Shown here: piece after piece, positions 52,801 to 63,338 of the stretch
How the letters are laid out: each line of letters begins with the position of its first letter
Position numbering within the stretch: the first letter of the stretch is position 1
Assembly: GCF_001039355.2 (NCBI RefSeq)
Contig: NW_019775780.1
Coordinates: 729,810-793,809, forward strand
Length of the DNA: 64,000 bases
Direction: 5' to 3'
DNA from: Lingula anatina
Taxonomy: Eukaryota > Brachiopoda > Lingulata > Lingulida > Lingulidae
Notes under the pieces: generated by a model
Database searches by the model: none
What the model was told of the DNA's origin: nothing
Seen by the model: the letters and a program-made list of their open reading frames with translations, nothing else
Program-made: the position numbers and the translations under genes

Positions 52801-55800
52801 AGACAATGAACTGGTGCATCCCAACACAAGTGTGAATTGACTAAATCAAAGTATAGGCAATTTTTCATCTAATTCTTCTCAAACTACACTGATGTATAGA
52901 CAATCAACAAAACAATACAAATAGGCACACAAACAGACAAACAAATAAATATACAACATAACTCCATTATTGCCTGCAAAAACATGTTATATATATATTT
53001 TAAAAAAATTCATCCACAACATTCTACATCAAAAATAATTTTTGAAAAGCACAATATTCCAAGTAAGATAGCAACATTCTTTATTTTTTATCACAACCAA
53101 ACAAGCTGTAGCATGCGGTGTTTCATCCTAGTCTTTTCACAATTTAAAATAACACAACCAATTTTCCATCTACTTTCTTGAGCTATCATCATGCTCTCTT
53201 TTCTGTCCATGTTTAATCCCCCTACCCCAATTACACCTCAATGACTTGTAGTCTGACATTGTTGAAAAATTTTTTATTCACTGATTTTAGTCATTACTTT
53301 AAAATGTCGATATTTTAGCCGATCCCATTATTCTGTGCTACCCATACTGTACTGTACTACCCATGTAGTCAGTTATGCACTAACATTGTTATATGAAGCA
53401 TGCAAAGAGATCATTTCTGATCACAAAAATTAGTGCTGCCAAATAGCAGTGTACACATACCTCCTTTGACCTGGCAGTTAAGTCACGGATTGTCTCCTCA
53501 TAGCTGTCTTCTCTCGCTGAAGCCTAGAAAGTGAAAAGAAAGCAAAAGAAAATTACATTAATCATTTATCTCTTCTTTTTTTCCTAGGTAAAATCTGTTA
53601 ACTTCACTTTGAACATTTATGTAAGAAATGATAATTTTACCCCAAGGCAATATTTTTCTTCTATTCTTTTTTGACATGTTCACCAACATAATCTTTTCCA
53701 AAAAAGACAAAGTGATGCAGCCAAACATGGGAACATTGCATAATATCAGAGACAAAATATGGTATGCTGAACAATTAAATATATATGTACATCCATGTCA
53801 ATATCTAGCTGAATATTATGATAATATAGGAATAAAAGCGGGGTAATATTGCTAATAATCACTTTGGAATCTTTCATCTCAACAAAATGCCTTTGGCATT
53901 TATGTCCTTTGTGATCTCCAAAGTGACAGAACCTAAAAAACTACCTGGATTGAGAAGTAGACCAGATGGGGGAACTGCCCAAGCTGTGATAAGAGTAATG
54001 ATAACAGCACTAATACAAACCAAAGAATAAAACATCATAATCATGTTAATTTCTCAAGTACTACCTATATCCAGATAACAAACAGATGGGTTTTTGTTAG
54101 GGAGCGTGCACTTTGTTCAAGTATGAAGTCCAAAACACGAGGATGGTTTATCCAACATTTGGAAATAGAGAAATAAAGTGCAGTTTTGACCAATGCTACA
54201 AGAGCATGGCAAAATCTAGTGGGATTTTTCTCTTTTCTTTTTTCTTGTACTGCCATGCTAAACTTACCTGCAAAAAAGGCGAGCTTCTCCCACAATGACA
54301 TAACAAGAGAAAACTAAGCAGAGTGTGTTTGTGTGTATTGTTGTCTTCATGTGTTCATAACAGGAAACTACAAAGGTTCTTAGTTTGCCAAATGTCTAAA
54401 ATATGCAACACTAATGCAAGCACCATGCACTATACCGAAGATTAAGAGGCAATGTCTTCCCAAAGTTTTTAAGCAATATCAACATGCTGTGAACAGGTTG
54501 TATTGATTCTGCGTGTGCAGTGGAGACCAAGGTGTATGTTGCAAGAAGTATAGAGTGATGGTTTGACATCTTTTCACTAGGATGTCCAAATGTAACCATG
54601 AGATGTGCAGCATGGTTGGACTGTTGCCTAACTGCTCCAAGATCCATCAACCAGTTAAGACATGCCTTGTGATCGGCTGGTGCACCACTGTACGGTGACA
54701 CCTTGCACGTGACATGCTACATGATTGGTTTGGACATCTCTGTACTGTGATGTCCTGTATGTGACATGCTTTGTGATTGGCTCTTACACCACTGTACTGT
54801 GACACACTTTGTGATTGGTATGAACATCACTGTACTGTGATGCCCTGTATGTTACATGCTTTGTGATTGGCTCTTACACCACTGTACTGTGATGTCCAGT
54901 ATGTGACATGCTTTGTGATTGGTTCAGACACCACTGTACTGTGATGTCCAGTATGTGACATGCTTTATGATTGGTTCAGACATCACTGTACTGTGATGTC
55001 CAGTATGTGACATGCATAGTGACTGGATGGCACTCCATAATCACGCCATGCAAAGTCACAACTAGCTCAGAGAAATGTTTTTACCTCCTGTTCACTGATT
55101 TCAAGAGATTTCATGTTGTTGCCCACCACCTTAAGCTCCTCCTCCAGCTCAAGGATCTTACTGTAACAAAGCAATCAAGGAGAGAATGGAGAAATGAAAC
55201 AAAAGAGAAGCAAGAGCAGTACTACAGCAGCAGTGACAATGCCTGACTAGAAGAAATGAATAAATTCTTGCCAGACAGCTAGTCACTTAGCTGTTAGCTG
55301 TTACTAAATACATATAGACAGGTATATAGCCAGGTATAGGACCTGGACACATAGGAAAGCTGGTTGTACACCATCTTTGCTACTATACAGCAGGGATGAT
55401 GCACCCAGTCAGTATTTTTTCTCAAAACAAAAAAGTTTATTATCTGTTCAGTATCTAAAAATCATCAGTTTCTTCCTAGCATAGGAACCCTTCATCAGAA
55501 GGATTTTGGCCAACTGGATTGTCAGTTTTGAAAATCTGTGGACGATAAAAAAAAAAAAAGGAGAAAGGGGGGATAACTTTTGTTTTGAGAAAAAAATACT
55601 TCATTTTCCTTTGTGGCTCCAGTTCACAGAGGACACATTCACTAAAACTACCTGCTCCTCATTATTCTCAAGCGACTTCAAGTTGGCACCAACGACGTGC
55701 AATTCTTCTTCCAGCTCCTTCAATTTGCTGTAATAATGTATATAAGAACACAGTGGGATCAAAAAGGCATGGCAGCACAATGCACAAAAAGCACACCCCC

Positions 55801-58800
55801 TAACAAACTCACAGTTAATATGATAACTGCACTATACTACAACCTGGGTGGGGGTTGCCAGTGGCACAATAGCCTTACCTTCTCTTCATTAATTGACAAG
55901 GACTTAAGATTGTGAGAAACCACATGCAGTTCTTCTTCCAATGCTTTTATTTTGCTGTAAAATGCATAACAAACACTGTTGTCATCCAACAATGGTAAGC
56001 CAGGAAAGATCAAGCATGAAATCACAGCATCATTGTTATACCCCTCCCTTCCCAAAAATCTACCAATTTTACTTTTTTTAACCTTTTCATGATATACTTG
56101 ATTAAGTTAACTTTAGTTTCTTTTCTGTTTTCAATAATAAATATGAATTTTACTCAAAATCTTAAAACCAGAAACACTCGTTTTCAACAATAAACATGAA
56201 TTTGATCCAAAAATCCAGAACAAGACACTACTTATTCCACATTAGTAATTATAATCTGTATCCCTCACATTTTGGATAAAAAAACTTCATTTTTTTTCTT
56301 TTTCTTTTTTTTTTTTTTAAACAGTAAACAGCATTTCAAGTTCAACTTAGGTAATGAAGACTAATCACATGCATAAAAAGTCCCTAACCATGCAGTAATT
56401 ATCTTTAACTGAAAGAAATAATGCCTCTAAGCTATCTCAACTACTAAGCAAACAAAATATTCTATAAAGACAAAAACATCAGCTAATTTCTACTAACAAT
56501 GCAATTAAATGGTAAGACAAATCAAACTAAAATTCTGATTTTTACTGAGGTAAACATTTGTAAATTAAAATTGTAAATTGAATGACAGTTATCAGACATG
56601 CTCAAAGAGGGAATGATCTACGTAAAAATTTGGTTCTCATTAATTGAATGGGAAAATACTTTAAAATTATGAGGTTTTAAAACATGCAGCAGATGCAAAA
56701 CAAAAACTATACATCCCACTGTGTTCAAATATTGGAAGAAGTAACTCACGCTTCTGCATTGTCTGCACGATCTTCAGCACGCTCTAAGTCTGCTTCTGTT
56801 ATTGTTAATTTTCTCGTAACCTATGTAAAATTCATTAAAATTTAAATTAAGTATTGTTCTTTTTTAAGCTATAAATCCTTAACTAAAAGACAAAGTTCTT
56901 CAAAGGATAAAGCCCATATCTTTTCCATATGACCTCACAGGATAAAGAAGGCACATCCAATCATGAATGAAGGTAACAAGAAAGAATACCTTGAAGAACT
57001 TTGTCATGTTATTACAATGCTGCTGCTTCTCTTGGTGACAAGATATGCCACCTAGTGCGTATTATACACATCAAAAGCAGCAACACTGTAAAGGGAGACC
57101 CAGGGGACAAGCCTGGACTGTCCCAAACAGAGAATACCAGACACTAGCTGGCTCCTCGCAAAAATTTCATTACTTACGCCTCAGCAGCTTCCAAGCGAGC
57201 CTCTGCACGCTCCAGATCAACCTCTGTGATGGCCAGCTTACGAGCAGCCTGTGCACGAACAATAATAAGATGAAGATCAAAAATTCATTTCATTTTGTAT
57301 AAAATAGTTGGTGCATTTTCATTGCACACAACTTGCATATTCTCTGGACATGCAGTGTAACTGTAGGTCTCATGCCAAAATTTTCATGCAATTTAATTTT
57401 GTTGTGTCGTTGGCTGGGTGAAATTTCAAAAACAGTACAGGCTGAAAACCTGCGAACAGTCAGGCTGCTCTCATGCTGATGCAGTTTCACTCATTTATCA
57501 CATCACTTCAAACAATGCCATTCTCTCTTCTCAAAGGCTGCTATCACTACATAACCATGATCCTGCAAAAGGTTTTGATATTAATCCCCAGTTACCCTCC
57601 CACCCCATTTCCCTAGCACCTTTGAGCAGAGAGAGTACTTGGAACTATTTACTCTTCACAAAGAGCAAATATAAGCTCAACCTCCCTGTAAACAATCTAT
57701 ATGTCTATGCCAATTCTTAAGACAAACAATATAAATCTTCAATGCAGTCATTGAAAAGTGAAGAGTGAAGGTGAAGTCTAGTTCAAAAACACTATTGAAA
57801 TTTGGTGAAAAGGTATAATTACCCACAAATGATAATTTCCTTTTGACAAGTCTCAATATTTTAATCACATCACATCAGCAATTTAATTCAATATTTACCC
57901 AAGCCAAGAAACAATGATCATTTGTATGTAAATTCACCCTTCTCTTTCTAAGTTCAACCTAATCTACATTTCAAATTCCCTACAGACAAGTCATTCTGAT
58001 TCCCCTAATAATGTCACCAAAGGTCAAGAGGTCACTATGACACTTCTCAGGGCCTGTAGTAACCCATATATATGGTGAGAATATGATAGGGCTGCTTGCT
58101 GTTTGTACAGGGCCACTGATTAGGATGCTTGCCTTTACAAAGTGGTCGGATTTGTGTGGTAACAATTCAAGTGAACTGTAGTAGAGATGTGTCTAGTAAA
58201 TTTTAACATTTTGTTTATAAGCATTTTGAAATGTCCATTAATTTTATTTTCTTCAATGTCAAATTTGTTGCCAGTTAGTATAAAATTTTGAGGCTATACT
58301 TTTAACCTCCTTAATAGCTTTAGAACGACACAGAAGTTATGATTACAAAAGGCCCCACAAAGCAGTTCAGAATGGTTTGTCTAGATGAAAGGAATTCAAA
58401 CAAAAATGAGGCAATGTGACTTCTGTATCTACATAAGGTAATTCATCAGATTCAATTATCATGTTATAACCAAGCTACATGCTAAAGTCAAATAAAAAGC
58501 ACTTCAAACAATGCCATATCATAGTTGCATAGGACATTATATGAAGTGCAGAATGAGAAATGAGCCTCATCATCATCAGCAGCATGGTGGCGTCCCCGAG
58601 GGGCATCTCAAATGGCTCTTGATGGGAAAGATGAACCTGTTTTAAGAAGTCAACATGCATGGTTAGTGAACACCGTAATGTATTTTGGGTTAAATCAAGT
58701 GCACTTATGTTAATAAGAAAACAGTTGTATGTAGGTGTGGTGATAACAGCCTGGAAATGGCAGACTTCAAAGGCAATGCTATGTGGCTGAAATGGAATGA

Positions 58801-61800
58801 AAGGGAATTCAGGTTCCAGAAAAAAACACAGCAATTGTTCAAACCATAGCAGCATCCACATGCAGTATGCACAAAAGGAGGCAGAATACTTTTGTACTTC
58901 TTTGTACAGAAGAGAACAAATTTCTTCAAAGCTTTTTTTTTCAAAGTACTCTAACAAACAATCCAAATTATTACCAGTCTCTTGTAAAGATATGAATATC
59001 TTCAACATGAAGCAAAAACTGGCTTCACTCAAGTATAAGCAATAGGTCTTAAGAATGAATGAACATGCTACTGTCATTCTATTTCACAAACCAGGGCAAA
59101 AAAACAAATCTAGGCCAACAAAAAAAGGCAAACCACGCCAAACAAATATATTATCCAAAGTCATGCAACCAAGAATCATTATCTAGGCGAGATAGTACAA
59201 ATGATAGCTTATGCCTCATACTTTCAGCCAGTAAAAAAAAACTGCCACTAATCTCTAGAGAGACATTATGCACATTGAGAGGAAAGTGGCTACTTAGCTT
59301 AAAGAGGCTTAGTAGATTTACAAGACTTTGTCATACAAGTACATTACAAATACTTCTGAAGAAAATGGGCACTTTACTTAGAAATTTATGTTTGAGAAAT
59401 GAGAAAAACTGATTTCAATATAACTGTACAGATCATTGTCATGAAAATAAATCAGTTTCTGCCTAGATAACTTCTGAGAGTTTTTACTTATGGAAGGAGG
59501 GGTAAGGGATTCAGGGAAAGTTCACCTCATCATATTTTCTATCGGCATCTTCAGCAATGTACTTGGCCTCCTGAAGCTGCTTCTCCAGCTCAGCAATACG
59601 CTCATCATCAGTCATGGTACGGTTTTCCAGGGCTTTGCGACCTCTAGCAACGCACACAAAGAAGTAGGAGGTAGAAGTAATAAAGAGCCAACCAAAATAA
59701 CATAATAGGTTGTACAATAACAATAACAGGAATGACAATTGCAAAATAATAAATAAAGACATAGATACACCCACTGAAACTAAAAAAGAAAGCACTTGTG
59801 TGTTGAGGAGCTGTCCAAATAAAAAAGTGCCATTGATCAAGCCACCTAAGTGACATTTAGTATGGAGAGGGCCTAAAGGGGCAGGGCCTATACCAGGTGT
59901 AAGGGGGGGGGAGGAGACAGAGGATGAGCTACCAAGTCTCAACATGCCTAAAGAGTTGCCTTGGTGTTCACCTCATCAAATTTACGGTCAGCATCTTCAG
60001 CAATATATTTAGCCTCCTTCAGCTGGGCTTCTAGGGTCTCTATTCTTTCATCATCCTGCTGTGTCCTGCCCTCTAATGCTTTACGCCCTCTGGTGGGACA
60101 CAAGAGAAAGAACTGTGAAAAACCCAAAGGCAGGAACAGACATTGCACTAGCCAGAGCAGAAAGTGGCAGTTAATCAAGTTGGACAGAGTAGAGCCATTG
60201 TTGTTCTTAGATCAATAAAAGGGATTGGGGGGAAGGGGGGGTTGCCACTTGGGCATATTAAAATGACCCTTCCAGACATGTGCCTCCAAAGCTGTTAACC
60301 TAAAGTGAAAAAAAAAAACACCTGAAATACAGAAAAGTTTTATTAATAAAAACAAAATTGCTGAAAAAGATACCAGATGCTGTTAGTTGGAGTTACCTAC
60401 AAACACAGGCACATACCTCGTCAAATTTGCGTTCAGCTTCATCTGCAGTTTCTGTGGCTTCTCGAACCATCTGCTCAAGCATTCCAATTCTATCATCATC
60501 AATATTGTTTCGGTTCTCAAGCACTTTTCGCGCTCTAGTGTAAGAAAAGATGCAAGGCTGTATGAACACACAGCAAACGTGCTAACACAACACATGCAAG
60601 ACATTTTGTGAACAGAGAGTTTAACTCTTCCAACACGAAAAAACATCATAAAACAGATCTCCCAACTGCAATACAGACATTAAATGACAGGACTATAAAT
60701 TTCCATAAACCCAGCCCAACGAAATATCTTTACACATTTAGTGAGTCTGCAGTTTCCTGTTAACATACATTGCTTCAAGCAACCCTTGTTATGTATAGGC
60801 AGGAGTGGTGATGATAATATCGCCAGGAAGATATAAACTGCTTGGTTCACAAAACTATGTGCATAGACACAAAACAGCAAGACATAAAACAATACAAAAT
60901 GCCACACTTTTTCCAATTTAAAAAGATGGCCGCGTTTGATGCATACCTCTTCGAACATTCGCTCTCGCTCTTCAGCAATACTGCGGGCATGCTTGAACTG
61001 TTGTTCTAACTGTGCTATCCTATCCTCATCCAAATTACTTCTATTTTGCAGTACCCTGCAGGATCTACACCAGGCATGCAAGAAAATGATTGAAGCGCTA
61101 CCTGTTAGTGGATTCTGTACATGGATTAACATATAAAAGAAACTGTTGCGGAAAAGATCTTGCATAAATTCAAAAACAAGAAAGGGTTGATAGAAAAAAA
61201 TTAACTTTGGATACAAAAGTCATACCAATACAATAAAACAGGTAGCAAGATATTAAATAATAAATAGTAAATGTTACAAAAACTTCTCTCATGCTATCCC
61301 CCTTCTTTCCCATGGTATAAATAATATGAAAACCCCGTATCTATCCAAGATCTACATTGTAACAGACTCAATAAAAGACCACTTTCACATTTTAACATTA
61401 CAAAATGTTTCAGATGTACTATGAAGTAATAGCCTGTTAACGCAAAGGTATTTTCATCAATAATCCTTTATGTTGGTCACATTCCTTTACGAGTGACTTC
61501 ACTGGCTTCCAATTTCTCCAACTGGGTCAAGACTGTAGTGCCCAGTGTTTAGACGAAAAGGTTTTCAAACTGGCCATCTGATTCATTCAATAAGCATTAG
61601 GCTTCAAATCTGAGTTGATAATTTCAATAAGAAAAATTAACAAACACCAAGAGAAGAAATTGCGGTCATTAGCCAAAATGATGTTCGGAACAACAGTAAT
61701 TCCTAAATTTCTGATTTCCCCTTATTTTAGGCACAAGAGAAATTCTTCCTGACAGAATCACACAAGCAGAAAAAGGTTAGGGCAACTTATTTAATTATGT

Positions 61801-63338
61801 TGTTGCAACAAAAAGACTGGTTATTAAAAGAAAATACATGCAGATGAAGAAAATGGCATGCTGATATATTTAAAGTGCACACTTTAAATTAGTGAAATAT
61901 AATATTCCACAGATGAAATAAATATGATATCCAGCTTAGGTTATCTATGAAGGAAGTAAAAAAGCACTGGAAAGCAAGATAAAAAATTTGCCATTTAGAA
62001 GAGCGCCAAGATCTATCTGTACAGTAGGCAGAGAACTCTTGAGCAAAGAATCCTAGATGTATACAAGAAACGCAACAATCACAACAAGAGGTCAACATAC
62101 ACATTGACACGGCCACACCAAATTTCAACAATTATACCAATCATCAAAGCTACATTCTTAACATATCATTTATACATAATTTTGCTCACAACAATATGAT
62201 TTGGCTTTTGATAATCATACAATCAAGGGCAGCATGTGCAAGTGGCCATAAATGGAATCAATACAGGCCATTAAGTTACCAAAATCCAATTTCATTTGAC
62301 AAACCTTTATTGTTATTATGGTATCCATGTACTCGGACCCTATTAATCCTTCAATATACACCAAACTACCCATAAAACTGGCCAATTTCTTTGCCCTACA
62401 TCCAAGATATCAGTGGCACATGATAAGAGTTAGCTAGAGTAAAGATGCCTTGTGTGCACACATATAGCTCAACTTAAAACATCAATATCCAGATCCCTTA
62501 GTCACATTGTATTTAGGATTACAAAAGCCCAGTACAAAGGGAACATTATGTTGGAGAAATGAATGCATATACATGAATATCCCTCAGGTTCCAAATAATA
62601 GTTAAAGGTGTGTAAGAGATGGATTTAGGATGAAACCCACCTTTCACACGAGGTCAAATAGCTTATGTGACCTGTACTATAAAATTCTGCCTACCCCAAT
62701 GGCAAAAGGGGACAATTTTGTGCAATCAACTCAACAGGATGTTTTTTCTTAGCTTTGAGGAAAGGGTATACTTTTACAAAGAAGTAATGAATGCCCTTGG
62801 AGCTGCTGGTTTCACACCCCTCTTTTTAGACCATGACTCATTCAAACCTATGCAAATGATGCCCTTGACGCAATGAAAAAAACAAACAATAAAACATCTG
62901 AACCATTACATTTTCTGTGCTTGATGGCTTTTCCATAAGCTATTCACAAATCTTCTTAGAAATCCAAAAAGAGCCTCCTTTGAATTTTTGAATAAATGTC
63001 CAAAAATAAATTTAATTGCATTTCTAAGCTCATTTTTCATGTTGCCACCATTGAAAGTAGATATTTTGGGCTCGCTGTTACATGCCTGGTGCAAATAATT
63101 TTGCAATACAACAAAAGAAATCTGACTTGGGCTTAAAAATACTTAAGTAAAAAAAAATTACAACAGAATCAAGAATAAAATTTACAAGGAAAGTGAATAC
63201 ATACCTCTCAGACTCATCTGCAGCTTGAGAAGCCTCGTCCAACTTGGATGATGCTGCAGTGAGTCTCTCCTCTGTGCTTTCTAGGTTTTCTTCTAATAGT
63301 AAGACACGCCTGTTCAGTGTCTGCACCTGCTCCTCAGC
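46796..63338 (-). CDS. TPM: Tropomyosin, exons 3-9 with five duplicated exon clusters (5' end outside window)
   Basis: Tropomyosin is a two-chain coiled coil that lies along actin and controls access of myosin and other actin-binding proteins. Transcript order: exon 3 (63338-63205), exon 4 in four copies, exon 5 in two, exon 6 in three, exon 7 (53523-53461), exon 8 in two, exon 9 in two. Exon lengths 134, 118, 71, 76, 63, 70 and 83 coding bases match the standard tropomyosin gene, and one choice per cluster adds 204 residues, that is residues 81-284 of a 284-residue protein. All internal copies have AG acceptors and GT donors. Hallmarks: AADESER at the end of exon 3, [12 protein letters not shown] in exon 4, LKSLE in exon 6, YEETIRDLT in exon 7. 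Exons 1 and 2 must lie beyond 64,000. The copies are mutually exclusive by reading frame. Confidence 0.96.
47653..47761 (+). repeat. Dispersed repeat, copy 2
   Basis: Related to 23,139-23,247 over its whole length (TTGAATGTTGGAAnnGATT, AACnATTGG, GAAAAT, then a T run, AACAGTT and ATCCCTTT). It lies between terminal exons 9a and 9b of tropomyosin. Confidence 0.65.
48507..48589 (-). CDS. TPM: Tropomyosin terminal exon 9, version b
   Basis: 83 coding bases after acceptor TCTTCAG. It encodes 27 residues including the split codon, starting [13 protein letters not shown] and ending YFAEIATM, then TGA. The end resembles neither the usual TGY nor TSM exactly. Its own poly(A) signal may be the AATAAA complement near 47,665-47,675, which falls next to a dispersed repeat. 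Confidence 0.88.
48590..51607 (-). other. Intron between tropomyosin exons 8b and 9b
   Basis: About 3 kb without a supported exon. It contains CATGGCTGCCATTTTG near 49,190, a YY1-like motif that by itself is not taken as a promoter. No further exon 8 or exon 9 copy was found. Confidence 0.6.
51608..51677 (-). CDS. TPM: Tropomyosin exon 8, version b
   Basis: 70 bases. [20 protein letters not shown] then NLE. More divergent, with a Trp and a Cys in the coiled coil, both rare in tropomyosin. Acceptor CTTGCAG, donor AAG|GTAAGC. Intron between a and b is 356 bases. Confidence 0.93.
52034..52103 (-). CDS. TPM: Tropomyosin exon 8, version a
   Basis: 70 bases, phase 0 to phase 1. [20 protein letters not shown] then NLE. 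Similar to standard AETRAEFAERSVAKLEK sequences. Donor AAG|GTATGA. Confidence 0.94.
53461..53523 (-). CDS. TPM: Tropomyosin exon 7
   Basis: 63 bases, 21 codons, phase 0 on both sides. [20 protein letters not shown] plus E, then GTATGT. The usual Leu before the final Lys is Ser here (RSKE instead of RLKE), which puts a polar residue at a normally nonpolar position of the coiled coil. Single intact copy. Confidence 0.95.
54262..54279 (-). promoter_or_regulatory. Candidate recursive splice site
   Basis: On the minus strand the sequence reads CCTTTTTTGCAGGTAAGT: a pyrimidine tract and AG acceptor joined directly to a perfect GTAAGT donor. It lies in the intron between the exon 6 cluster and exon 7, on the transcribed strand. 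Confidence 0.45.
54664..55024. repeat. 52-bp minisatellite, about seven units
   Basis: Units built on CACTGTACTGTGATG, then TATGTGACATGCTTTGTG and ATTGG. The CTGTAC core recurs near 54687, 54739, 54791, 54830, 54881, 54933 and 54985: steps of about 52 with one shortened unit of about 39. The right end is the most homogeneous. It sits in the intron just 3' of exon 6c. Confidence 0.9.
55085..55160 (-). CDS. TPM: Tropomyosin exon 6, version c
   Basis: 76 bases. [20 protein letters not shown], ends SEQE before GTAAAA. The closest version to the vertebrate exon (LKVVGNN). The 52-bp minisatellite starts about 60 bases downstream in its intron. Confidence 0.94.
55652..55727 (-). CDS. TPM: Tropomyosin exon 6, version b
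   Basis: 76 bases. [20 protein letters not shown], ends NNEEQ. Its donor CAG|GTAGTT is the weakest of the cluster. Confidence 0.93.
55879..55954 (-). CDS. TPM: Tropomyosin exon 6, version a
   Basis: 76 bases. [20 protein letters not shown], ends NEEK before GTAAGG. Only 151 bases of intron separate it from version b. Confidence 0.93.
56750..56820 (-). CDS. TPM: Tropomyosin exon 5, version b
   Basis: 71 bases. Reads [20 protein letters not shown] and ends at GC|GTGAGT. Acceptor TACATAG. The intron between versions a and b is 357 bases. Confidence 0.94.
57178..57248 (-). CDS. TPM: Tropomyosin exon 5, version a
   Basis: 71 bases, phase 0 to phase 2. Reads [20 protein letters not shown] and ends at GC|GTAAGT. 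Acceptor TGCACAG. The LERAEAR core is conserved across animals. Confidence 0.94.
57249..59525 (-). other. Intron between tropomyosin exon 4 cluster and exon 5a
   Basis: About 2.3 kb with no fifth copy of exon 4 found. It contains a 200-codon minus-strand open frame at 58475-59077 of unknown origin. Confidence 0.6.
59526..59643 (-). CDS. TPM: Tropomyosin exon 4, version d
   Basis: 118 bases, nearest to exon 5. [32 protein letters not shown] before GTGAAC; closest to the standard sequence of other animals, including the [10 protein letters not shown] stretch. Confidence 0.94.
59972..60089 (-). CDS. TPM: Tropomyosin exon 4, version c
   Basis: 118 bases. GRKALEGR followed by DDERI, then [15 protein letters not shown] before GTGAAC. 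It agrees with version d at 31 of 39 residues, so c and d are the youngest or most constrained pair. Confidence 0.94.
60417..60534 (-). CDS. TPM: Tropomyosin exon 4, version b
   Basis: 118 bases. Begins [20 protein letters not shown] and ends ERKFDE before GTATGT. It shares 20 of 39 residues with version d. The central part ([13 protein letters not shown]) differs from the standard EAKYIAEDA. Confidence 0.92.
60947..61064 (-). CDS. TPM: Tropomyosin exon 4, version a
   Basis: 118 bases, first of the four in transcript order and the most divergent. It contains [20 protein letters not shown] and ends FEE before GTATGC. It shares 16 of 39 residues with version d. The usual EDADRK is replaced by EERERM, so the actin-facing surface differs strongly. 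Confidence 0.9.
61065..63204 (-). other. Intron between tropomyosin exon 3 and exon 4a
   Basis: About 2.1 kb, no intact exon. A short coiled-coil-like frame ([16 protein letters not shown]) occurs on the minus strand near 61,480-61,545 and may be a decayed exon copy or chance. Confidence 0.5.
63205..63338 (-). CDS. TPM: Tropomyosin exon 3
   Basis: 134 bases, enters in phase 0 ([12 protein letters not shown]) and leaves in phase 2 after AADESE plus AG. Donor AG|GTATGT, acceptor TTGTTAG. The length equals that of the vertebrate exon 3. Only copy seen. The 660 bases upstream to the window edge show no exon 2 or alternative first exon. Confidence 0.95.

Noticed and set aside
55506-56055. Plus- and minus-strand frames around the exon 6 cluster as separate genes
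   Set aside because: They are the tropomyosin exons with flanking intron or their antisense shadows.
57249-59525. Search for a fifth exon 4 copy
   Set aside because: No 118-base segment with AG and GT borders and the DDERI/LE pattern was found.
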